NCBI RefSeq assembly: GCF_008298015.1
Contig: NZ_VTPX01000001.1
Span: 186,001-250,000 of the forward strand
DNA length: 64,000 bases
Source of the DNA: Salinicola corii
GTDB taxonomy: Bacteria > Pseudomonadota > Gammaproteobacteria > Pseudomonadales > Halomonadaceae
Reading direction: 5' to 3'
The notes below the pieces were generated by a model that had not been told where the DNA came from, did not search any database, and worked only from the letters and a program-made list of their open reading frames with translations. This document shows positions 1 through 8,423 of the stretch, piece by piece; positions within the stretch are counted from its first letter, which is position 1; each line of letters opens with the position of its first letter. The position numbers and the translations under genes were made by a program.

Positions 1-621
1 GTCGAGGCCGACGATGCCGGTGAACTGACGTGTCTCGTCGGCATTGCTGCTCCATAGCGTGATGCGTGGCAGCAGCTGCTCGAGCAGCGTGGGAACGATC
101 CGGGCCAGCATCGGGCCAGGATCGAAGACGACGGGAATGTCTCGGGTCAGACTGTCGAGCCAGTCGAGCAGTGGTGCAGCCTTGTCGGCATATGCCAGGC
201 TATATCCGCTGACGTAAATCCAGTCCTGCGCCATGAGTGGAACGGCGTCGAGCGTCTCGATGTCGATTCGACTCTCGACTCCCGCTTGGGAAACGAAGGT
301 GCGCTCGCCTTGGCCATCGATCAGCGCCACGCAGAAGCCGCTGTCGCCATGCTGGTCGGTATCGCTGGCGAGTATCACGTCCTCACTGCGTAGCGCCTCG
401 CGAACCCTCTCTCCCATCGGTCCGATACCGTGACCGCCGGCATAGACCACGCGCATGCCATAACGACGCGCGGCCGTCATCACGTTGAAGCCACCGCCAA
501 CGTGATGTTCGGTCGAACTGGCCATGACGTCGCTGCCGGGCGTCGGAACAGCCTCGACGGTCATGACGATATCGACGATTGCCTGGCCGGTGTGCCATAG
601 CTTGGGCGAGGTGTCGGTCAT
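1..621 (-). CDS. PfkB-family sugar/nucleoside kinase (YegV-like), 3' end outside window
   Basis: PfkB (ribokinase) family kinases phosphorylate a sugar or nucleoside hydroxyl with ATP. The 207 codons in the window run from an ATG without a stop, so the C-terminal catalytic part (the DTxGAGD region) is not visible. Visible family marks are an N-terminal beta strand (WHTGQAIVDIVM), the glycine-rich GGGFNVMTAARR block at about residues 42-53 and the VFDPGPMLARI strand. It is the last gene of a leftward series after a GntR regulator and an ADP-ribosylglycohydrolase-family gene, separated from the latter by only 3 bases. That kinase-hydrolase-GntR trio resembles E. coli yegVUW, whose substrate is not settled to my knowledge. 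Substrate here is unknown. Confidence 0.8.
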   Translation of the reverse strand, partial: MTDTSPKLWHTGQAIVDIVMTVEAVPTPGSDVMASSTEHHVGGGFNVMTAARRYGMRVVYAGGHGIGPMGERVREALRSEDVILASDTDQHGDSGFCVALIDGQGERTFVSQAGVESRIDIETLDAVPLMAQDWIYVSGYSLAYADKAAPLLDWLDSLTRDIPVVFDPGPMLARIVPTLLEQLLPRITLWSSNADETRQFTGIVGLD

Positions 622-624
622 GTT

Positions 625-1647
625 TTATGCACCTTCACGCAGGGCAAGCAGGGCGTCGATTGTTGGCTCGAACTCGAGTCGATTGACCTGTTGGACCTGA
701 GCGATCAGATTGCTCGGCAGCGCGTTCAGGCCTAGGCAGGCACCCAACATGGCGCCGAGGATGGCGGCGATGGTATCGGTGTCGCCGCCCAGGCTAGCGG
801 CAAGGCAGAGCGCGCGTTCCGGGTCGTCACCGGCATGTTCGGCAAGGGCGAAGGCGGCCACCACCGATTCCTGCGCGAGTACCGAGGTGCCGACCAGATC
901 GTTGAGATAAGTGATGGCTTCGGCATCGCTGGTTTCCTCCAGTAGCCGCCGCGCCCAGCCAATGCGGGGCGCGATACGCGCGCCGGCGAACCAATGACCG
1001 CAGGCTCCGCCCCGTTCGGCGAAGTCGATGCCGACTTGAATCGCCTCGGACAAACTCGCGCCGTTGAGTCCGGCGGAAATCGTCGCTGCTACCGCCGCGG
1101 CGCTGGCGATACCGAGCCCGGTATTGTGAGTCACGCTACTCGCAGCCTGGACAGCCGCGAGAAAAAGCTCGGGTGCGCGCACATCAAATGCGATGCCGAC
1201 CGGCGTGATGCGCATCGCCGCGCCGTTGGTGGCGCCGAAGCGTCCTGCTTCTTCGGGCGCGATCCCTTCGGTGATACGTTCCAGCGCGCGCTTGGTGGAC
1301 GGGCCGAGCAGATCCAGCGATCCGCGCGTGCGCATGTCGTCCTCCCAGGCGATAAGGCGCCGGGCGAAATCAAGCGGGGCGATGCTTCCACGGCCCTCGA
1401 TCAACAGATCCGCCACCAACATTGCCTGTTCGGTATCGTCAGTAATGCTACCCGCCGGCATATCGGGGGCGATGGGTTGGTCGGCGCGGGCATCGACCAG
1501 CGTGGTTATCTCGCCGAATGTTTCGACGATCTGAGCGCGGCTCAGTGATTGGGTCGGCATGCCCAGAGCATCGCCCAAGGCGAGCCCGTAGAAAGCGCCG
1601 AGCGCGCGCTGGCGAGTCGAGTTAGCGTGATCGGCGGCGTCGGGCAT
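625..1647 (-). CDS. ADP-ribosylglycohydrolase-family protein (DraG/YegU-like)
   Basis: This family hydrolyses N-glycosidic bonds of ribosylated substrates with a binuclear Mg or Mn centre in the cytoplasm. The 340-residue protein has all three metal-site signatures: GLALGDALG (about 21-29), TDDTE (about 69-73) and GGDTDT (about 287-292), and a normal length. No signal peptide is seen. It begins 2 bases after the GntR gene stops and ends 3 bases before the PfkB kinase starts, so the three are surely co-transcribed. The pairing with a PfkB kinase and GntR regulator copies yegUVW. The neighbouring PotF-like transporter and glycosidase suggest a small-molecule glycoside as substrate rather than ADP-ribosylated protein; that is inference. 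Confidence 0.85.
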   Translation of the reverse strand: MPDAADHANSTRQRALGAFYGLALGDALGMPTQSLSRAQIVETFGEITTLVDARADQPIAPDMPAGSITDDTEQAMLVADLLIEGRGSIAPLDFARRLIAWEDDMRTRGSLDLLGPSTKRALERITEGIAPEEAGRFGATNGAAMRITPVGIAFDVRAPELFLAAVQAASSVTHNTGLGIASAAAVAATISAGLNGASLSEAIQVGIDFAERGGACGHWFAGARIAPRIGWARRLLEETSDAEAITYLNDLVGTSVLAQESVVAAFALAEHAGDDPERALCLAASLGGDTDTIAAILGAMLGACLGLNALPSNLIAQVQQVNRLEFEPTIDALLALREGA

Positions 1648-1649
1648 GA

Positions 1650-2357
1650 TCAGATTCCAAAATGCAGGTGAAGTCGAAAATGGGTCGGATCGAGCAGGCT
1701 CACCACGTGCTCGACCAGTGAGCCGTCATGGCTGAAGGTCGTTCGCGTGGAGCGTAGAAAAGGCGCGCCGACGTCACGTGCCAGCAGGGTGGCGTCTTCG
1801 GTGTCGAGATAAGCGATATCGACACTCTGCTCGCCGCGTTCGACCTCTAGCCCTGCGGATTTGAGTGTGGCGGTCAAAGAACCATCAATCAGGCCGCGTT
1901 GCGGAAGATCTGCCAGCGCTGGTAAAGCGGGTATGCGCGAGCGTTCCAGCGAGACGAACTGGCCGTCGCCGGTGAAGCGCCGACGATCCACGGCAATACA
2001 TCGTTCGATACCATGGTGAGCCTGCAAGCTGGAATCCTTTATCGTCGCCAGCCGCAGCAGCTCCACCTCGAGCCCAGCGCCCGAGTCGGCCAGTGCCCGA
2101 GCCCAACCCCGCTGCTGGTCAATTTCCACCCCATCATAGGTCACGATGGAGCCGACGCCTGTCTGCGTTGCGATATAGCGTTGACGTTTTAGTTCGAGCA
2201 GCGCTTCGCGCAGAGTGCCACGACTGACCTTGAGTTCTTCGGCGAGTTGGTGCTCACCGGGTAACCGCTTGCCACGATGCAACCGGCCGCTACGAATCCG
2301 TCGGGTCAGCTCATCAATAACGCGTTGCTTCTTGTCAAATCGAACAGGTTTGTGCAT
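1650..2357 (-). CDS. GntR-family regulator, HutC-type with UTRA domain (YegW-like)
   Basis: Probable substrate-responsive repressor of this cluster. The winged helix-turn-helix covers about residues 10-75 (RLPGEHQLAEELKVSRGTLREA in two parts, then a GVGSIV wing) and the rest is a UTRA ligand-binding domain with FLRSTRTTF and LVEHVVSLLDPTHFRL. I chose the ATG giving MHKPVRF (235 residues); an in-frame TTG 36 bases upstream adds residues before the helix-turn-helix and has no ribosome site. The gene is divergent from the PotF-like binding-protein gene and leads the hydrolase-kinase series, the usual position for a local regulator of both arms. Confidence 0.85.
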   Translation of the reverse strand: MHKPVRFDKKQRVIDELTRRIRSGRLHRGKRLPGEHQLAEELKVSRGTLREALLELKRQRYIATQTGVGSIVTYDGVEIDQQRGWARALADSGAGLEVELLRLATIKDSSLQAHHGIERCIAVDRRRFTGDGQFVSLERSRIPALPALADLPQRGLIDGSLTATLKSAGLEVERGEQSVDIAYLDTEDATLLARDVGAPFLRSTRTTFSHDGSLVEHVVSLLDPTHFRLHLHFGI

Positions 2358-2573
2358 GTTTGTTCTTGTACAGTGAAGCGAAACGTCGTTCAAGCGATTT
2401 GCGTCGATGTTGGCAACATGACGTGGCCATCAACGATAGTGCGGTCTGTTAGGCGTTCAGCCGGGTGAGGCGTGATGCCAAAGTCACCGTGACAAGTGAC
2501 GCTCAAGAGGTGAGTGATCGAGAAGCATTGTGGCAGTGGCCTGAAAATAATCTGACAATGAAGAGGCAACACC
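2358..2573. promoter_or_regulatory. Divergent control region between gntR and the ABC transporter
   Basis: This 216-base gap must carry both promoters of the cluster. Two imperfect dyads are visible: TGTTCTTGTACA at 2361-2372, just upstream of the GntR start, and GTCACCGTGAC at 2483-2493 followed by another GTGAC. Either could be the GntR site; neither is a strong match to a known consensus. An AAGAGG ribosome site precedes the ATG at 2574. Confidence 0.35.
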
Positions 2574-3635
2574 ATGAAAGGATATGGCTGCATCCGTTCC
2601 ATCGTGCTGGCCGTGAGCTTGGCCTTGGCCTCCGGTCTCGTACAGGCCGACACGATTCGTGTGCTCAATTGGCAAGGATACGGGACCGACGAGGACTGGT
2701 CTCTCGAGAAATTTGAGAAAGCGACTGGTAATACCGTCGAACACGAATATTTCAACTCCGAGCAGGAGATGTTGACCAAGCTACGTACCAATCCTGGCAC
2801 TTACGATGTCGTGCTGATCAACTCTGCCTACACTCGGCAGGCGGCCGAAGAGGGGCTGATCCAGCCGCTCGATCTGGCCGACTATCCGCACAGCGACGGT
2901 CTGCAACCACGCCTCGCCCACAATCCCAACCTCGAGTACGACGGCAAACTCTATGGCGTCGCCTGGCTGTGGGGCGTCACTTCATTCGCGATCAATACCG
3001 GGGCGTTCGACGAGAAGCCCAATTCCATCATGGAACTCTGGAATCCCGAGCACGCGGGTCGTCTCGGCTGGCGCGACGATGCGGTGGAGTCTTGCCAGTT
3101 CGCCGCGCTGGCGACCGGGCAGGACATCAACGATCCGAGCGACTACGACGTTATCCGCGAACGCCTGCACGCGCTCAAGCCGCAGATTCGTACCTTCTGG
3201 AACTCCGAGAACGAGTGGAACCAGTACATGTCTTCCGGAGAGTTCGACCTCGCGACCTACTGGAGCGGTTCAGCGGCGCGCTCGAAGCAGAACTTCGGTT
3301 TGCCGATCGAGTTCGTGGTGCCTCGCGAGGGTGCCATTGCCTGGCTCGATGGCCTTTCGCTGCCGACCGATGTGCCGCATCCCGAAGCCGCCAAGCAGTT
3401 CATCGACTGGATGATCGACCCTGAATTCTACGTGCAGTGGGATACCGAAGTGGGCGCGCCGATCTCGGCCAACGAGCAGGCGGTCGCACAACTGCCCGAC
3501 GGGGCATTCAACAAGCAACTGATCGCGCAGCTCAAGGAGGTCGAGAACTTGCCGTTCATGGGGCCCATGAGCGACGAAACGCGAGAGAAGATGCTCGAGG
3601 TGTGGCAGGAAACCAAGACTTTCTACCAGGAGTAA
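2574..3635 (+). CDS. Periplasmic substrate-binding protein, PotD/PotF-like
   Basis: Extracytoplasmic receptor of an ABC importer of the spermidine/putrescine class. The 353-residue protein has a signal peptide with predicted cleavage after LVQA (about residue 25), then the family start TIRVLNWQGYGTDEDW and the type II binding-protein core with FAINTGAF, WNSENEWNQYMSSGEF and the ISANEQAV tail region. An AAGAGG site lies 9 bases before the ATG. It heads a five-gene rightward operon (two permeases, ATPase, glycosidase). Proteins of this class bind polyamines but also sugar-amine conjugates such as opines; the nearby glycosidase and DraG-like gene make the latter worth testing. Ligand unknown. 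Confidence 0.85.
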   Translation: MKGYGCIRSIVLAVSLALASGLVQADTIRVLNWQGYGTDEDWSLEKFEKATGNTVEHEYFNSEQEMLTKLRTNPGTYDVVLINSAYTRQAAEEGLIQPLDLADYPHSDGLQPRLAHNPNLEYDGKLYGVAWLWGVTSFAINTGAFDEKPNSIMELWNPEHAGRLGWRDDAVESCQFAALATGQDINDPSDYDVIRERLHALKPQIRTFWNSENEWNQYMSSGEFDLATYWSGSAARSKQNFGLPIEFVVPREGAIAWLDGLSLPTDVPHPEAAKQFIDWMIDPEFYVQWDTEVGAPISANEQAVAQLPDGAFNKQLIAQLKEVENLPFMGPMSDETREKMLEVWQETKTFYQE

Positions 3636-3644
3636 TTCACGGCG

Positions 3645-4532
3645 ATGGCTGTTTCCGACACCACGACTGCGCCGATACGTCGCCATCGACCCTCGAATGC
3701 CAGAAGCATTCTAGGGCTGACCGGCCCGGCTTATCTATGGCTGGTCATTACCATACTCCTGCCGCTGGCGGCGATGTTCTACTTTAGCTTCCTGAGCGAC
3801 GTGCCGCTGCCGGGGCGCGATTGGCAGGTGACGCTGTCCAACTACACCGCCTTTTTCCAGCAGGATTTCTATCGCACGCTGATGCTGCGTTCGCTACGTC
3901 TCGGTTTCGAGGTGGCATTGTGGTGTTTCGTCATTGGCTTCCCTTGCGCCTATGTGCTGGCCAAAACGATCAAGGGGCGCTGGCGCGAAGCGCTGTTTCT
4001 GATGGTGATCATCCCGTTCTGGAGCAATGCGCTCATCCGTGTGTTTTCCTGGACCATGGTGCTGCGCGGCAACGGTATTCTGGAGCGTTTTCTCGACTGG
4101 CTGATTCCCGGCTTCGGTTCGCTCAACCTGATGTTTACCTATGAGGCGGTGGTGATCGGACTGGTCCACTCCTATCTGCCGTACATGATCCTTACCTGCT
4201 ACATCTCGCTGTCGACCATCGACGACGATCTGATCGATGCCGCGCGCTCGATGGGCGCCAGCCGATTGACGGTGCTGCGTCGAATCATTCTACCGCTGTC
4301 GATGCCGGGCATTGTCGCCGGCGCGGTGCTGATCTTCGTGCCGGTGATCGGTTCGTTCATGGAGCCGCGCATACTCGGTGGCCGGGAAGGCACCTTTCTG
4401 GGGACGGTGATCGAGGATCAGTTCACCTCGGTGTTCAACTGGCCGCTGGGGGCGGCGTTGTCGTTCATTCTGCTGGCCTGTGTGATGGTCATCTTCGCCG
4501 TCTTCCAGCCGATCCTGAGGAGGGCGTCATGA
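3645..4532 (+). CDS. ABC transporter permease, PotB/PotH-like
   Basis: Inner-membrane permease subunit of the PotF-like importer. The 295 residues hold about six hydrophobic helices, beginning with GPAYLWLVITILLPLAAMF near residue 25, and a cytoplasmic EAA loop (DAARSMGASRLTVLRRIILP, about 200-219) that contacts the ATPase. It starts 9 bases after the binding-protein stop, and its TGA overlaps the next ATG (ATGA), showing translational coupling. The family assignment is firm; the substrate is not known. Confidence 0.88.
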   Translation: MAVSDTTTAPIRRHRPSNARSILGLTGPAYLWLVITILLPLAAMFYFSFLSDVPLPGRDWQVTLSNYTAFFQQDFYRTLMLRSLRLGFEVALWCFVIGFPCAYVLAKTIKGRWREALFLMVIIPFWSNALIRVFSWTMVLRGNGILERFLDWLIPGFGSLNLMFTYEAVVIGLVHSYLPYMILTCYISLSTIDDDLIDAARSMGASRLTVLRRIILPLSMPGIVAGAVLIFVPVIGSFMEPRILGGREGTFLGTVIEDQFTSVFNWPLGAALSFILLACVMVIFAVFQPILRRAS

Positions 4533-5314
4533 AAGCGCGACCGGTCAACCTGTTGGGGCGAGTCTATCTCGGCCTGGTGCTAGTGTTTCTGTACGTGCCG
4601 ATCCTGGTGATGGCAGCGATGTCGTTCAACTCGTCGCAGTTCTACATGCTGCCGATCGATTGGAGCTTCGACTGGTACGTCAAGCTGGCTCACAACGATC
4701 GCTTGCTGGAGGCTGCACGCAACAGCATTCTGGTGGCGCTGGTCACCACGGTGATCGCCAGTGTGTTGGGTACGGCAGCATCGATTGCCTTTTTCCGCTA
4801 CGACTTTCGCTTCAAGAAAGTGTTACAGGCGGCGCTGTTCCCGCCGATCGCCATTCCGTGGTTGATCACCGGCACGGCGATGCTGCTGTTCTTCTTCTGG
4901 AGCGGCATCGGGAGGGGGCTGCATGCGATGATTCTAGGCCACGTCGCCCTGGCGTTGCCCTATGTGATCATCGTCGTGTCGGCGCGGATCAAGGGCTTCG
5001 ATCCCGACCTGGAGGCTGCGGCACGCTCGTTGGGCGCCAGTCCGTGGCAGGTGATTCGTCACGTCACACTGCCGTACCTTGCGCCCGGTTTCATCGCCGG
5101 GGCGCTGTTCGCCTTCGCGGTATCGTTCGATCAGTTCGTGATTTCCTATTTCCTCTCCGTGCCCGGCGTCAGCACGCTGCCGGTGGAGATCTATACCGCG
5201 ATCAAGAAAGGCTTCACGCCGGAGATCAACGCCATCTCCACCATCGTGATCGTCTTCTCCATCACCCTGTTGGTGATCGTGTCCCGTTTCTACCGCTTTG
5301 GAGGCGATCGCTGA
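4529..5314 (+). CDS. ABC transporter permease, PotC/PotI-like
   Basis: Second inner-membrane permease of the importer, 261 residues, with about six membrane helices and the EAA loop AAARSLGASPWQVIRHVTLP at about 168-187. It overlaps the upstream permease and the downstream ATPase gene by ATGA-type junctions, so the three membrane and ATPase subunits are made in a coupled series. Length and topology are normal for PotC/PotI. Confidence 0.88.
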   Translation: MKARPVNLLGRVYLGLVLVFLYVPILVMAAMSFNSSQFYMLPIDWSFDWYVKLAHNDRLLEAARNSILVALVTTVIASVLGTAASIAFFRYDFRFKKVLQAALFPPIAIPWLITGTAMLLFFFWSGIGRGLHAMILGHVALALPYVIIVVSARIKGFDPDLEAAARSLGASPWQVIRHVTLPYLAPGFIAGALFAFAVSFDQFVISYFLSVPGVSTLPVEIYTAIKKGFTPEINAISTIVIVFSITLLVIVSRFYRFGGDR

Positions 5315-6369
5315 TGGCATCTGTCACCGTTTCCCACGTCAGCAAATCCTTCGGCGACTTCCAGGCGCTGTCGGATGTCTCGATCGAGTTCGCTGATGGC
5401 GGCTTCTACGCGCTGTTGGGGCCTTCCGGTAGCGGCAAGACCACGCTCTTGCGCCAGATCGCCGGGTTCAGCTTCCCCGACAGCGGCGAAATCCGCATCG
5501 GTGGCGAAGCGGTGGAGTCCGTGCCGGTGGAGAAGCGCAACATCGGCATGATGTTCCAGAACTACGCGTTGTTTCCCAACATGAGCGTGTTCGACAACGT
5601 CGCCTTCGGGCTGATGGTGCGCGACACCCCCAGGAGCGAGATCAAGGCGCGCGTTGGCGAGGCACTGGAGCTGGTACGGCTTTCCGGCTATGACGAGCGC
5701 AAGCCGCATCAACTCTCCGGTGGCCAGCGCCAGCGCGTGGCGCTGGCCCGCGCGATCGTTTTCCGCCCGCAAGTGCTGCTGCTCGACGAGCCGCTCAGCG
5801 CACTCGACAAAGCCCTGCGACTTGGCATGCAGGTAGAGCTGAAACGTATCCAGCGCGAGGTGGGAATCACCACGATCTTCGTCACTCACGATCAGGAAGA
5901 AGCGTTGACGTTGAGCGACAAGGTCGGTGTGCTCAAGGATGGCAAGCTGCTCCAGGAAGGCACGCCTCGCGAACTCTACGAGCGACCGAGGACCGCCTTT
6001 GCGGCAACGTTCCTGGGGGATGCCAATCTGTTCAACGGTATTGCCGACGACGGCGAACTGGCGCTTGCCGATGGCACGCGATTGCGAACCCTCGAGCCGC
6101 TGGCTAGATCGGGTCGGATGACTTGCGCGGTACGCCCGGAGAAGATCGCCATCGTCGAGGACAGCGCACAGCTTTCCAGCGACAGCAACGTCCTGGAGGC
6201 CGAACTCGAACAGACCATTTTCGCTGGCAACAGCCTGAGCTATCTGCTGCGACATGGCGATACCAGCCTGCGCGTCTTCGCCCAGAATCGTGCGGCGGCT
6301 GACTTGCAGCCCGGCCAGCGGGTGCGCCTGGCCTGGTGCTCGGCAGATACCATCCCGGTCGAAGCATGA
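5314..6369 (+). CDS. ABC transporter ATPase, PotA/PotG-like
   Basis: Energising subunit of the PotF-like importer. From the ATG overlapping the permease stop the protein has 351 residues: Walker A GPSGSGKTT (about 36-44), Q-loop MMFQNYALFPNMS, signature LSGGQRQRVALARAI, Walker B VLLLDEPLSALD and the switch HDQEEAL, followed by a C-terminal TOBE domain (AVRPEKIAIVEDS region). The reading frame stays open upstream to about 4660, but that part overlaps the permease and is not family sequence. The stop overlaps the next ATG. Confidence 0.9.
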   Translation: MASVTVSHVSKSFGDFQALSDVSIEFADGGFYALLGPSGSGKTTLLRQIAGFSFPDSGEIRIGGEAVESVPVEKRNIGMMFQNYALFPNMSVFDNVAFGLMVRDTPRSEIKARVGEALELVRLSGYDERKPHQLSGGQRQRVALARAIVFRPQVLLLDEPLSALDKALRLGMQVELKRIQREVGITTIFVTHDQEEALTLSDKVGVLKDGKLLQEGTPRELYERPRTAFAATFLGDANLFNGIADDGELALADGTRLRTLEPLARSGRMTCAVRPEKIAIVEDSAQLSSDSNVLEAELEQTIFAGNSLSYLLRHGDTSLRVFAQNRAAADLQPGQRVRLAWCSADTIPVEA

Positions 6370-8234
6370 GCAGGGAAAGAAAGCGACGTCTTGGATGGGG
6401 AACCTGGAACCCGGATCGGCCAGCGGAACTGGTGCATCCGGAACTCGACATTCGTTTGACGCCAGTGCTTTATGCGGCCAGCGCCAACGACGTCTCGCTG
6501 CTGGCGCCTGGTGAGACCCGACTCGGTATGCGCTCGCTGGACGGACGGGAAGCACGCCTGCGCAGTGAATTCCACGGCACGGTGCTCGACTGGCGGTTCC
6601 GATTCGGCGAGAGCGGTGTCGAGATCGAATGGCGGACCCGAAAGAGCGGCGAATGGGGCTTGCGCTTCTGGGTTGCCCTGGTTGCCAGCGGCGGCAGTGG
6701 CTGGTATTTCGACGAAGCGACCAGCGAGCTGCAGGCCGAAGCAAGCGGCGGACTCGGAGATAAAGCGAGTGGGCGACTGCGTATAAGAGCAGCCAACGCA
6801 CCTCTATTGACCACGTTTCATGAGAATCTCGACGCGCTGTGCGACGAGTTCGTCGACAAAGGCTACTTCTATCTCGGTTCGCGGGGAACGAGCGGCCCCG
6901 TCGCGGCTCTACGCTTCAATCTGGAAGAGGCGTCCCGGCAGCGTATCGTTTGTCGGGCCTGGCCCTGCGGTACCCCTGAATTGACTCAGGACGACTGGAC
7001 GCTCGCCGATGATCATCCGTCCGGCAGCGCGCAGCAGGCGCTGCAGGCGATCAACGATGTGATGCGCTGGAATCATGTCTATGACGCCATCAATCGGCGG
7101 CCTTATACCGGGTTGACCCGCTTCTGGAGCGCGCGGAAATTCGGCGGTTTCGGCGTATGGCTTGACGATGTCGCCTTCAACGCCTGGCTCTGGGGGCATG
7201 TCGATCTTCAAGGCGCCAAGGACAATTTGGCGGCGATCTTCGCCTTCCAGACCGAGGCGGGTAATTTCCCCTGCCTGGTGACCGGCAACGACGCTTGGGT
7301 CGACCGGACCCAACTGCCGATTCTCGGCTATGTGGTGTGGAATCTCTATCAGCGTAGCGGCGACGAATCCTTGATCCACTGGGCCTTCCACAAGCTGTTG
7401 GCCAACTTCGACTGGTGGTGGCGCCATCGTGAGCTGGGCGGCGCGGGGCTGGTGGCTTACGGCACCACACCGGGTGTGGGGCGGGGCTTGTATCGCGGCA
7501 CCAAGCTGGGCGCCAAGAACGAGTCCGCGATGGATAACAGCCCGATCCACGACGATGCGCCGTTCGATCCCGAGACGGGACTGCTTCAGGCTTTCGATGT
7601 CGGCGCCAACAGCCTGCTGGCGCTGGACAACGAGATGCTGGTGCTGATGGCCGATCTGTTGGGAGAGAAGGATGTTGCCGCCCGCCTGAGAGCGCGGCAC
7701 ACGGATCACGTTGCGCGAATACGCGATCAGTTATGGGATGGCGAACGTGGCGTGTTCGCCAACCGGCTGCGTGACGGCAGCTTCGTACGCCAGTTGGCGC
7801 CGACCTCGTTCTATCCGTTGGTGGCCGCCGCGGCGACGCCCGAGCAAATTACCTCACTGGTGGATAATTATCTGATGCCATGGGAAAAGTTTGGCGGCGA
7901 TGTCGCGCTGCCTTCGGTCGCTCGCGACGATCCCTGTTACGCGGACAACGTCTACTGGCGCGGTCGCGTCTGGCCGACGCTCAATTTTTGGACTCAGCGT
8001 GGCCTACACCGTGCCGGGCTGCACGACCAGGCTCGAGCGCTCGCGGAAAAAAGCTGGCGGTTGTTCCAGGTTGGTTGGAAAAATCGAATCTGTGGCGAGA
8101 ATTTCCACGCTGAGACTGGGGCCGTCACAGATCAGCCGGATACCGATACCTTCTATTCCTGGGGAGCATTGATGGCGGCGCTGGCCATTGCCCAGATTGG
8201 TGATGTGACGCCCTGGGATGTCGAGACGAAGTGA
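6366..8234 (+). CDS. GH63/MGH1-like (alpha/alpha)6-barrel glycoside hydrolase
   Basis: Cytoplasmic glycosidase of 622 residues without a signal peptide. The N-terminal about 200 residues are beta-rich, and the C-terminal part looks like the GH63/trehalase-type barrel: GVWLDDVAFNAWLWGHVD, NESAMDNSP, YWRGRVWPTLNFW, GENFHAETG and DTDTFYSWGALMAALA. In this clan an Asp in the WLDD segment and a Glu in the GENFHAETG segment are the likely acid and base. Bacterial relatives act on glucosyl- or mannosylglycerate and other small alpha-glycosides. ATGA overlap with the ATPase gene ties it to the importer, so it probably cleaves the imported compound. Exact substrate unknown. The rest of the 140-base tail holds only a shared terminator. 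Confidence 0.8.
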   Translation: MSRERKRRLGWGTWNPDRPAELVHPELDIRLTPVLYAASANDVSLLAPGETRLGMRSLDGREARLRSEFHGTVLDWRFRFGESGVEIEWRTRKSGEWGLRFWVALVASGGSGWYFDEATSELQAEASGGLGDKASGRLRIRAANAPLLTTFHENLDALCDEFVDKGYFYLGSRGTSGPVAALRFNLEEASRQRIVCRAWPCGTPELTQDDWTLADDHPSGSAQQALQAINDVMRWNHVYDAINRRPYTGLTRFWSARKFGGFGVWLDDVAFNAWLWGHVDLQGAKDNLAAIFAFQTEAGNFPCLVTGNDAWVDRTQLPILGYVVWNLYQRSGDESLIHWAFHKLLANFDWWWRHRELGGAGLVAYGTTPGVGRGLYRGTKLGAKNESAMDNSPIHDDAPFDPETGLLQAFDVGANSLLALDNEMLVLMADLLGEKDVAARLRARHTDHVARIRDQLWDGERGVFANRLRDGSFVRQLAPTSFYPLVAAAATPEQITSLVDNYLMPWEKFGGDVALPSVARDDPCYADNVYWRGRVWPTLNFWTQRGLHRAGLHDQARALAEKSWRLFQVGWKNRICGENFHAETGAVTDQPDTDTFYSWGALMAALAIAQIGDVTPWDVETK

Positions 8235-8372
8235 CCTGATAACTGCCTGATAACGCATTCCGGTCATTTGGCGTGCGATGCAGTATGTGGTGTGGTCGCG
8301 GGTGCCACGATCAAGGCGAGTTTCTAGTCTTGCCGGCGCAACCGATGGCCGATGAACGCATCGGAACAACGC

Positions 8373-8401
8373 AAAAACGGCTGCCCGAGGGCAGCCGTTT
8401 T
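8373..8401. terminator. Bidirectional intrinsic terminator
   Basis: A 13-bp perfect stem (AAAACGGCTGCCC and its complement) with a two-base loop, flanked by A and T runs, sits between the convergent glycosidase and glucose dehydrogenase genes and can serve both strands. Confidence 0.85.
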
Positions 8402-8423
8402 CAATGGTGACGCTTCGATGGAA

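Noticed and set aside
2528-2560. Sigma-54-like TGGCAG element before the PotF-like gene
   Set aside because: No GC at the -12 position with the required spacing.
5290-6801. A 503-codon minus-strand frame opposite the PotA-like ATPase
   Set aside because: Shadow of the real genes on the plus strand.
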